DNA of 64,000 nt from Ypsolopha sequella (lineage: Eukaryota; Arthropoda; Insecta; Lepidoptera; Ypsolophidae): the NCBI GenBank assembly GCA_934047225.1, contig OW204001.1, positions 15,236,201 to 15,300,200 of the forward strand. Direction: 5' to 3'. Position numbers and translations under genes: made by a program. The notes below the pieces were generated by a model that was given only the letters and a program-made list of their open reading frames with translations, made no database searches and was not told the DNA's origin. Positions 58,601 to 64,000 of the stretch are shown here, in pieces (the first letter of the stretch is position 1; the number at the start of each line of letters is the position of its first letter).

Positions 58601-59623
58601 CAGCCTTCTTATACAGGGTCTCCAATAAGTTATGTCCTTGCGTTTGACCTGACACTGACAAAGTATAAAGTTTTGTTAACATTTTTTTATCTCCACCCAA
58701 AGGTTGCCTGGGAGATATTGTACAAAAAGCGTAAAAATAAAACACAAGTTTTAATGTAACATTTGTTACTGTTGTAAATGAGTAATTTCGTTTTTATATT
58801 TAAATTTTATTCCTTTTTGTTTGTTCCATCCATCCATCCATCCATCCATCCATATTCGCCCGTATTCGTTCACTGCTGGACATAGGCCTCCCCAATATTA
58901 CGCCACTCTTGGTGGTCCTCAGTCATCCTCATCTGGAGCTGCCGGGAACTGGGGACCATTTATTCGGAGTGTAACTCATTTGGGGGGGGGGGGGGGGGTT
59001 GCCCATACTCACACACGCTGGGCAGGCGGGTTGGTGGGCGCGGTGCCGAAACCCTCACACCTGTGACGCCGCTGCCCGTCACCAGTCTGTTTCATATAAG
59101 ATCCAGCTATTAGAGATGGATATACCGCCATCAATCGGTCCCAGGCATAGTGTGCCACCTGGTTTTTTGCCTGTGAGCTGTCCTCTTACTCTCCCCCGAA
59201 CAACTTAGATTGGGTCTCCAAGTAAGATGGTGGTACCTCCACAGTCGAGCCAGGCATCATCTCTACCACCTTTTGTTTGTTAACAGTTTTATTTTGGGCA
59301 AAAATGTCTGATAGCAGTAATATATACAAAATTGACGAACAATCATAGCGATCCAGCAAAATAAAGAAAAGCTTACGACAAGTGTTAACAAGATTTTTAT
59401 GGATTAGAAAATAGGTAGGTAACCTATTGCATGAGTGTAGATAAAGTACTGTACAAAACTACACATAACTAGGTATTGAAACACTCGTGTATACTATTAA
59501 AAAACCTCACACTCGTGTTTTAATCAACTTTTTTTGTGCCAGTTTCATAAACTACTATAATATTGATACCAAATCCTTACCTGTAATTATTCCTAAAGCT
59601 ATAAGTGTCAAAATCGGACTCAT
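49433..59623 (-). CDS. Secreted/GPI-anchored Ly6-uPAR domain protein, four exons (401 aa)
   Basis: Assembled by me as the complement of 49433-49623, 55321-56133, 58490-58648 and 59581-59623: 1206 nt with canonical donors (GTAAGG, GTATAT, GTGAGC) and YAG acceptors. All three introns are phase 1 and the joined frame is open throughout. Residues 1-14 are a hydrophobic signal peptide (MSPILTLIALGIIT). About 280 residues of low-complexity, acidic and Ser/Thr-rich sequence follow, with no domain I recognise. Residues 297-375 hold ten cysteines and end CSVCNEDLCN, the hallmark of the Ly6/uPAR three-finger fold. A hydrophobic tail (385-397) suggests a GPI anchor. Insect Ly6 proteins act at the cell surface in septate junctions, ion-channel control and sleep, but this member's role cannot be told. 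Introns are full of MITEs and a mariner. A divergent secreted-protein gene starts 1.6 kb away. Confidence 0.85.
50435..51113 (+). mobile_element. TTAA-bounded MITE family A, copy 4, with 231-bp insert
   Basis: CTAAGGCGATATGTAAAAGT to TTTTCCGTAGCGCCTTAA, lying in the last intron of the Ly6 gene. The host sequence is interrupted after GTTTAACCAG by the insert at 50573-50803. Confidence 0.85.
50573..50803 (-). mobile_element. 231-bp MITE inside family A copy 4
   Basis: Imperfect inverted ends of about 66 bp: CTATTCTGTATCTTTAGTTGCC and, inverse, GGCAACTAGAGATACACAATAG, each followed by ATCATCAAAAACATAG. A 67-codon frame is open here and in the sister copy at 60222-60452. The insert is flanked by CAG on the left and CTG on the right. 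Confidence 0.8.
51208..51624 (+). mobile_element. TTAA-bounded MITE, diverged variant of family A
   Basis: TTAAGAGGCTATGCGAATTT to GCATATCGCCTTAA. The order of internal motifs (CCAAGCGAAAA, GTGCGAGAGG, GCTAGCAAAATTTC, AACCCATCTAATAAAATA) parallels family A although much of the sequence differs. Confidence 0.7.
51850..52266. repeat. Dispersed repeat, copy B (inverse of 16261-16640)
   Basis: ACTTTTTATGCATCAAAACC, TATTTTGCCCTAGGGCTTTA and GCGTAAGAGCAATAAATTAC are inverse to words in copy A. It lies in the last Ly6 intron. Confidence 0.7.
52270..53070. other. Ly6 intron, nothing recognised
   Basis: No further exon or clear element boundary seen. Confidence 0.35.
53395..55036. repeat. GGCTGCGAAACC repeat, copy 3, split by an insertion
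   Basis: GAAATTCTAATTTACAGAAACC (53447) on the left and ATTGAGTGAATTTTGAATTT, GATTAATTAGAAAAAGGCGG, CACAATTCGGCTGCGATACC (54953-55036) on the right together equal the copy at 25345-25545. Confidence 0.7.
53518..54932. mobile_element. 1.4-kb element with CCCAAGCAACAAA ends
   Basis: CCCAAGCAACAAA at 53518-53530 is the exact inverse of TTTGTTGCTTGGG at 54920-54932. ATAGTGGTTCTATA and GCACTATAGG extend the ends. AAG may be a 3-bp target duplication, by comparison with the uninterrupted copy at 25345. No transposase recognised; non-autonomous. Confidence 0.7.
55321..56133 (-). CDS. Ly6 gene, exon 3 (long linker and first half of Ly6 domain)
   Basis: 813 nt, starting after TTTTAG and ending before GTGAGC, phase 1 at both ends. 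It encodes residues 68-338: an acidic, Ser/Thr-rich region (for example VSTTTEEPPTT, KDEMQKEISSESQ) with three NxT sites, then the dibasic-rich RKLKKNGR just before the first Ly6 cysteines (297, 300, 308, 320, 327). The dibasic stretch could be a processing site that releases the Ly6 domain from the long N-terminal part; this is inference. Confidence 0.85.
56165..56365. repeat. SINE-like repeat with large palindrome
   Basis: CACTTGGCGATTTATCAATC starts the unit. ATTATATCATTGCAGTATAGAAACGCAGAAAG (56233 on) is mirrored from 56329, about 60-bp arms around GAGGAGCTCTGAGCCCGG. Same words as at 44595-44720. Confidence 0.65.
56549..57855 (+). mobile_element. Defective mariner transposon in Ly6 intron 2
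   Basis: CGAGGGGCATGCCAAAAGAAG at the left and CTTTTGGCATGCCCTCG at the right are ~30-bp terminal inverted repeats. TA stands on both sides (56547-56548, 57856-57857), the mariner target duplication. Length 1307 bp, normal for mariner. Transcribed, if at all, opposite to the host gene. Confidence 0.92.
56734..57735 (+). pseudogene. Mariner transposase pseudogene
   Basis: Mariner transposase cuts and rejoins DNA at TA sites. Recognisable blocks occur in order but in different frames: MELSRSDCRAMIYYD, then TTVFNWFAEFKRGR of the helix-turn-helix region, VPHKLTDEQK before the catalytic domain, and PHSPYSPDLAPCDF at its end. The block that should read GDETW reads GGETW, so the first catalytic aspartate is lost. 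Stops and frameshifts interrupt it several times. It cannot make an active enzyme. Confidence 0.9.
57949..58192. mobile_element. Fold-back element next to the mariner
   Basis: TGCACAAGCAAGCAGTACGAGC at 57951 is mirrored by GCTCGTACTGCTTGCTTGTGCA ending 58190, with AAGAAAACTTAT and CGAGCAACA/TGTTGCTCG further in. Arms of 100 bp or more with indels. Confidence 0.8.
58490..58648 (-). CDS. Ly6 gene, exon 2
   Basis: 159 nt after GTGTCAG and before GTATAT, phase 1 to phase 1. Encodes residues 15-67: QTQGHNLLETLYKKAV, a Gln/Asn-rich stretch, then KPCPEIIQSKK. The frame stays open when joined to both neighbours, which supports the model. No domain recognised. Confidence 0.7.
58820..59240 (-). repeat. 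LINE 3' end with (CCAT)n and a G17 run
   Basis: On the minus strand the sequence ends GGAGGCCTATGTCCAGCAGT GAACG..., the typical lepidopteran LINE terminus, then an (ATGG)n tail (58826-58853), as left by target-primed insertion. A run of 17 G lies at 58982-58998. The rest to 59240 is CpG-rich repeat sequence. It lies in Ly6 intron 1. Confidence 0.65.
59581..59623 (-). CDS. Ly6 gene, exon 1 (signal peptide)
   Basis: ATG at 59623-59621 opens MSPILTLIALGIIT plus one base, then donor GTAAGG. A hydrophobic signal peptide followed by a phase-1 intron that exon 2 completes as Gly. Too short for ORF finders; recognised by the signal-like sequence and phase match. Confidence 0.75.
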
Positions 59624-59654
59624 TATCGAGTCTACGTTACTGCTAAACAGCAGA

Positions 59655-59690
59655 ATAGTAACTGAAAGTGGAGTTTGGAATATAAAAGCA
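59655..59690 (-). promoter_or_regulatory. Candidate core promoter of the Ly6 gene
   Basis: On the minus strand TTTATATTCC stands about 20 bp before CTTTCAGTTAC, whose TCAGTT fits the arthropod initiator. The ATG follows about 40 nt later. The TATA-like spacing is shorter than usual, so only the initiator is persuasive. Confidence 0.35.
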
Positions 59691-59837
59691 GACTGTCAGT
59701 TATCTACGTTTTAGTGGCTTGTTATTAGAATAAGGTTGACTGCAAATGCAAGGTGACTTTATTTGTATGCAGAAAAATTCATACTGGGTACTCAACCCAA
59801 AATCATTAAATTTTTCAAGATTACTTTTAATGTGTTT

Positions 59838-59900
59838 TGTTTAAAAAAATATATAAATATACTGATAAATAGGATAATACAAATATAAAGTGATCTCAAG
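59838..59900. repeat. Fragment of the GGGTCC...GGACCC family
   Basis: AAAAATATATAAATATACTG, ATAAATAGGATAATACAAAT and AAGTGATCTCAAG match one arm of 16995-17205, without the GGACCC loop. Confidence 0.55.
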
Positions 59901-59946
59901 TTAGTCATTCAGTTTAGTTTTAATTAAAATAAATAGACATTGATAT

Positions 59947-60130
59947 ATATAATATAAAAGCACATGACATGACAGGTGATGACATAATAACATATAAAAC
60001 CTAGACTACTAGTATATAGTCTAGGTTATAGTATTAGTAGTGGTTATAGTTATTAGTGTATAGTCTAGGTTTTATATGTTATTATGTCATGACCTGTCAG
60101 GTCAAGTGCTTGTATATTATATATATATAT
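59947..60130. repeat. Long palindrome between the divergent genes
   Basis: ATGACATAATAACATATAAA ACCTAGACTA is mirrored by TAGTCTAGGTTTTATATGTTATTATGTCAT. The outer arms continue with TATAATATAAAAGCACATGACATGACAGG. A (TA)n run closes it at 60118-60137. Confidence 0.8.
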
Positions 60131-60137
60131 ATATATA

Positions 60138-60690
60138 GGGATTCGTGGAAAAATAGCAAAATGTCGGTTTTTTATTAATATAAAATGTACTAATGTTGCT
60201 ATCAAAATTTTGTTTGACCAGCGGGCCTATTGTGTATCTCTAGTTGCCTTCTGGACTGGGTGTCTATCATCAAAAACATAGATATACTATCGAATTCCGA
60301 TGTCCTAAGTATATTTTCGCACTTGAAGTGACGACACAGATTGTTAATAGTTCAATACCCACTAAAGGCAATTTTGAAATTTCGGTATTTAGCTATGTTT
60401 TTGATGATAGGCACCTCGTGCAGTTGGCAACTAAAGATACAGAATAGGGGGGCAGGTCCTAGATACTGTTAAAACCTAAAATATATTTGCAGTCCATATG
60501 TCATTCCAAATTGTCAAACCAGGAGAATTGGTGTCGAAAAAGACCTCATTTCAATAAATATTTTTATCGAGCCGTTTTCTCCAATCGTATTTTTGTTTAA
60601 CAGATCCCTGGAAATAGATTACAAAATACATTATTTACTGAAGTAGATATGCAAGTTCTAAAAGGGTCGATTTTTTTTCCGTAGCGCTAA
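60138..60690 (+). mobile_element. TTAA MITE family A, copy 5, 5'-truncated, with 231-bp insert
   Basis: Begins inside the family at GGGATTCGTGGAAAAATAGC and ends TTTTCCGTAGCGC. The insert at 60222-60452 interrupts it after GTTTGAC, at the same host position as in copy 4. It lies in the divergent promoter region. Confidence 0.8.
60222..60452 (+). mobile_element. 231-bp MITE inside family A copy 5, opposite orientation
   Basis: Same length and almost the same sequence as 50573-50803 but inverted relative to the host element: here CGGGCCTATTGTGTATCTC comes first and AGATACAGAATAGGGGGG last. CAG flanks both sides (60219-60221, 60453-60455), a possible 3-bp target duplication. Confidence 0.8.
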
Positions 60691-60699
60691 GGCGCTACA

Positions 60700-61230
60700 G
60701 TGATCTGTCAGTATGCTTATCGCGTCTCTTACGGCAGTCCTGTTTGGTTTAAATAGGTATTTAATCAACTTACATTTGGTACCCCATTATTTTTGTCTTT
60801 CAGCATTCGGTTTGCTCCGCCCACTGCTTGTTTTGTTTCTTTTGCAAAAACTTCTTCAGTACTTTTCTAATTACCTCCGTGAAATATAGGTACCTACACC
60901 TATAATTATTGCACAAATTTATGTTTTGACTTTTCGTTTGTAACTTGACACCCCTAAATTTCGTGTGTTGCATGATAGGTAAAGTTGTTGGTTCAATACG
61001 GCCTATTCTTCAAAAGGCGATGGCTTGGAACAATGCAAATCATTTTGGTGGAACATCCATTGTTTACACGGCATGACTTTCCAGCGAGCGAATTTTTACA
61101 ATAGGGCAATATTGCTTTACAGATCCACCGATAAAATCTTTTCTTTGCAAAAGGCTTTAAAATTTTATTGAAATTGTGAACCATTTCATTCAAATATCAG
61201 TTTTTGCAAAGTGACATCGTGTCGTTGGAA
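60700..61230. other. Upstream region of the plus-strand secreted-protein gene
   Basis: No repeats recognised. ATATCAGTTTTTGC at 61194 contains a TCAGT initiator match about 40 bp before the ATG at 61238, mirroring the arrangement at the Ly6 gene. Confidence 0.3.
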
Positions 61231-61237
61231 CCTAAGA

Positions 61238-62865
61238 ATGGTTACCTTTGTACTTCTTATTGTTGCTTTAGGGTTTTGTTCGGGTAAAATCTTGTTATTA
61301 ACCATTAATTTTTCATCAATACTTATATTATACATAGATATGTTTATTGTTTTTAAGACTGTACATGCCTAGAGCCTAGGATTCGTTTGAAGAAATTTGG
61401 ACCCTCTTTGTATTCAAAATAATTAATTTGATTTATTGATCTTTTATATAGGGATTCTACTTTCAAACAAAATATTAAGATTTAGACTTTAGTAAAAAAA
61501 AATGCTTTTCACCCTTTTTTGTTTGTTTTCAAACGTTCGTTTCAAGAACGCGGTTAAGATATCAACTTCATTTTTTTCTCATAAAACAGGAAATAGAAAT
61601 ATGAAGGGATTCTACTTAAATCCAATATTTTTTTCCCTACAAAATATTTCAGTAGTAGCTAAAAACGCAGCAATTTGTTGTTTCGCTGCGTGATCATTAG
61701 TAAAAAAAATAGGCCAATGAGCCAACATATAATCGCCTCTATCAAAAGCAAATAAGGTCTTTGCCATTGGACTTATTGTGCTGGACGGGTAATAAAAACA
61801 GTTGCTAGGGTAGGCCATCCGCTTAAAGAAGAAGCGGTAGCTAAGTCAGTAAGGCATTCAATCCCGAGACTTGGGTTCGAATTCATCAGCGGTTGAGCTT
61901 GCACCAAAGGTTGTTTAGAAGTTATAGGCTTAATATTTGTATACTTGCTCAATGGTGAAGTAAAACATAGTGACATAAGTTAACATGCCCTAAAAGCGCA
62001 AAAGAGTACGGCGATAAAACTACCACAGTAAAAAGCAAAAATCATCGATGAAAAGAGAAAAAAAAAAATGAAAATAATGATAAATAATAAAAAAATTAAC
62101 TTACACGATTTTTTGCAATACATGCGTATAAAACAGTGGTCCCCACGCTAAGCCTAACTTGTCCTGCGGCAATCGTGACAATATGGTTTACTAGAAAATA
62201 ATTTCGTTTACTAACATGCATGTAACAAATAATGAAAACTTAATTGTAACTTAAATAAAGTTATTATAAATTACAAAATGTGATATATATATATATATAT
62301 ATATATATTTATTTATTTTATTCATAAACAAAAATCCACAGCAAGTACATTCAGATTACTTGAACGTGATATTCATCTTATTGTGCCAATAACGGATTTC
62401 ACTATTCTAAACTAAACATACTAATTAAAAATTGGAACATAACAATTATAATATGGTTAAATTAATAAATTATTCGCATATTATTCGTAGTTTACATAAA
62501 AACATAAGAAAAAAAAATATTAGAAGGTGCACAAGTGTTAATTTCAGTAACAGTACACATTCAAAAATACCTCTGGCACCTCATAAATATCATGACGATA
62601 TTTATTGATTTTATATTATTAGTTTCAGGTAATTCACAAATAGACAAAGACCAACCACTTTATCGAAGTGGTGGTTTTGCTTTGGCGTCACAGCAAAATG
62701 GAAACCCATTTGAGGATATTGGTTTTCTAGTGGCAATTCAACGAAATGAAGCCTCAGATCTGAAGCAACAACAGAATCAGATTAAATTGCAAAAGTTCAA
62801 GCCGATCCAAGGCATTAAAATGATAAAGGAAGAAACAAGAAGAGCGCAGCCTGATAATAATCCAG
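61238..62865 (+). CDS. Secreted protein gene, first two exons (3' part beyond window)
   Basis: Exon 1 (61238-61283) encodes the signal peptide MVTFVLLIVALGFCS plus one base, then donor GTAAAA. Exon 2 (62629-62865) follows TTTCAG and completes Gly-16. It reads GNSQIDKDQPLYRSGG onward, passing through a Gln/Lys-rich stretch (DLKQQQNQIKLQKFKP) to PDNNPG, and ends at GTATAT in phase 1 after 94 codons. No domain is recognised and no third exon appears before 64000. The gene is head-to-head with the Ly6 gene and copies its plan: a short signal exon, a phase-1 intron, an unconstrained second exon, another phase-1 intron. It may therefore be a Ly6-family paralogue whose cysteine exons lie further right; that is inference. 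The first intron holds MITE-type repeats. Confidence 0.65.
61362..61826 (-). repeat. 0.5-kb TTAA-ended repeat, copy B
   Basis: Inverse of 48229-48740: GATTCGTTTGAAGAAATTTG, CAAGAACGCGGTTAAGATAT, GCCATTGGACTTATTGTGCT and CTAGGGTAGGCCATCC. It lies in intron 1 of the plus-strand gene; frames on both strands here are repeat-derived. Confidence 0.75.
61830..61920 (+). repeat. tRNA-related SINE fragment
   Basis: GCGGTAGCTAAGTCAGTAAGG resembles an A box, and GGGTTCGAATTC about 30 nt on is close to the B-box consensus. Without a closed acceptor stem it is a SINE remnant, not a tRNA gene. Confidence 0.5.
62283..62308. repeat. (TA)n microsatellite
   Basis: About 13 uninterrupted TA/AT units in the first intron of the plus-strand gene. 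Confidence 0.9.
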
Positions 62866-63117
62866 GTATATTTATTTTTTCTAGTCTATTCAGAATTTGT
62901 CAAATGAGTAACAATGAGCGTTTTTCTCGTTGTTTTTTTTTATTAGTTCTTAGCTTTTGTCTAGATGGCGCTGTCCATGTCACCATAGATAAAGTTATGT
63001 GTTTCGTAGCAATCAATGTCAAAATGGTTTTTCATTTGTTTGGAATTTGTGCAAATTTTGTCTTTGATTCTGTTGCTAAGAGTGCTAAAGAATACGACAG
63101 TGCCATCTAGGAATTTT

Positions 63118-63629
63118 ATTTAAGGGGAACGAAAATACAAACAGAAATAAAATGTCAGCTTTCGGATGATTTTGTTGCAATAATTAGGTTACGTATACCC
63201 ATAAAAAAAAATACATGTTTTTGGTTGAACTTTAAGGTATTCATTTTCCACAAACCACGTTAATCGATTCATATTTGTACTGTCAATGAATTTTTTTGTA
63301 ACCCTCTATTGCACACTTCTTATCGATTTTGTTTCAGGTATCGCTTTCGCGATTTTGTTGGTTTTTTTAAAATAAAATTAGTGTGAATGATATCTATTCA
63401 TTTTCCAAATACCACGTTATTCTGGTCAAAAAAAGCACCCCCTTTTTCCAAAAATACGTAAATCCACTGATGCAGTCAGCGGCAGCAAGATATTGTCAGT
63501 CTACGCCTAGCGTTGGCGCCCGTAAGACGTGGAACCTGTGCCCTTTTTTGCAAGCTATAAATACCTCCCAAAACTACTTCAAAACACATTGAAATTAATT
63601 TTATAAAGTAATATTTCGAGGAGCATCAT
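63118..63629 (+). repeat. 512-bp repeat, copy 2
   Basis: ATTTAAGGGGAACG to GGAGCATCAT, nearly identical to 29858-30369 and in the same orientation. It lies in the second intron of the plus-strand gene. The boundaries are sharp because the flanks differ immediately. It follows GTGCCATCTAGGAATTTT, a word common near RTE-type insertions. Confidence 0.9.
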
Positions 63630-63812
63630 TTTGACATAAGGAAAAACGCTCATTACCGTAAGATGTGTATTAATGTAACATTTTCGCAGCATTTTATCTA
63701 CTACTTTGTTATTTGTTAAAGGTGGAATTACATAATGTTAAAAGGTTTAGGAAATTATATAAGTTGTTAATAAAAATAAATAGATAAACATCTATATACA
63801 CGAAAGTGTGTT

Positions 63813-63981
63813 CAGGCCCCGTAGCATAATGTTTAATCGCGCACGACGGAGCTTAGTTGAATAACAGGTGCGAGGAGCGTGACATACTGTTTAATAGCAA
63901 AAACATCGTGTCACGCTTCTCGCACCTGTGATTCAAGTAAGTTGCGTCGCGCGCGATTAGTCATTCTGCTGCGGATCAGGT
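63813..63981. mobile_element. Fold-back element of the GTTTAATCGCGCACGACG family, copy 2
   Basis: GTTTAATCGCGCACGACGGA, ACAGGTGCGAGGAGCGTGAC and, inverted, GTGTCACGCTTCTCGCACCTG, then GCGTCGCGCGCGATTAG. Less diverged between arms than the copy at 40734. Confidence 0.7.
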
Positions 63982-64000
63982 TCGAATAAAAATAAAAAAA

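Noticed and set aside
58821..59208. Two overlapping 69-81-codon plus-strand frames
   Set aside because: They read the antisense of a LINE tail and cross a (CCAT)n and a G17 run.
62535..63110. 191-codon plus-strand frame as a single-exon protein
   Set aside because: It crosses a good acceptor at 62628 and a good donor at 62866. Only 62629-62865 is kept, as exon 2 of the secreted-protein gene.
1..64000. CRISPR array, prophage, operon or toxin-antitoxin system
   Set aside because: Spliced genes, lepidopteran repeats and insect cytochrome c show this is animal nuclear DNA. The tandem arrays lack the regular repeat-spacer pattern of CRISPR.

Overview
This is eukaryotic, AT-rich, intron-containing nuclear DNA, almost certainly from a moth or butterfly (Lepidoptera). 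The intact cytochrome c gene has insect-type protein sequence. The window is also crowded with repeats I recognise from lepidopteran genomes: the repeat that opens with a 'GGGTTCCGTACC' end and closes with 'GAGTCCGACTCGCACTTGGCC', RTE-type tails ending 'GCCGGGGCGGGTCGCTAGT', LINE tails with 'TATGTCCAGCAGTGG', tRNA-derived SINEs, and many fold-back MITEs. No CRISPR array, operon or prokaryotic feature is present.

Genes. (1) Cytochrome c lies on the minus strand at 4037-6764 in three coding exons, with a probable non-coding 5' exon near 7246-7335 and a hairpin in the 3' UTR. (2) A 401-residue secreted, probably GPI-anchored Ly6/uPAR (three-finger) protein lies on the minus strand at 49433-59623. 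I assembled it from four exons whose introns are all phase 1. (3) Head-to-head with it, the first two exons of another secreted-protein gene lie on the plus strand (61238-61283 and 62629-62865, also phase 1) and the gene runs off the right edge. (4) An orphan first coding exon is likely on the plus strand at 22479-22548. Everything else that looks coding is transposon-derived: a LINE reverse-transcriptase remnant (about 8240-8790), a LINE RNase H tail (13379-13815), LINE 3' ends (43140-43340, 58820-59000) and a dead mariner (56549-57855).

Layout. 1-3.3 kb: tandem repeat and MITEs. 3.6-7.4 kb: cytochrome c, with nested MITEs in its intron. 7.4-22 kb: intergenic, with LINE scraps and fold-back elements. 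22.4-22.7 kb: CpG-rich stretch with the orphan exon. 24-49 kb: repeat-dominated, including a candidate solo LTR (37789-39394), a 1.8 kb inverted-repeat element (30655-32448) and two families of TTAA-bounded MITEs. 49.4-59.6 kb: the Ly6 gene, its introns filled with MITEs, a triple-nested insertion and the mariner. 59.6-64 kb: divergent promoter region and the start of the partner gene, then a 512-bp near-identical copy of a segment also found at 29.9 kb.

I found no clearly new biological system. The most unusual observations are the Ly6 gene with its long unrecognised N-terminal region and its divergent, phase-matched neighbour; a 231-bp insert found in opposite orientations at the same site in two copies of one host MITE; two MITEs sharing a single TTAA; and the nested and fold-back structures. 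Cytochrome c acts in mitochondrial electron transport; the Ly6 protein would act at the cell surface. Nothing in the sequence links the two functionally. All family assignments are by eye, without database searches.
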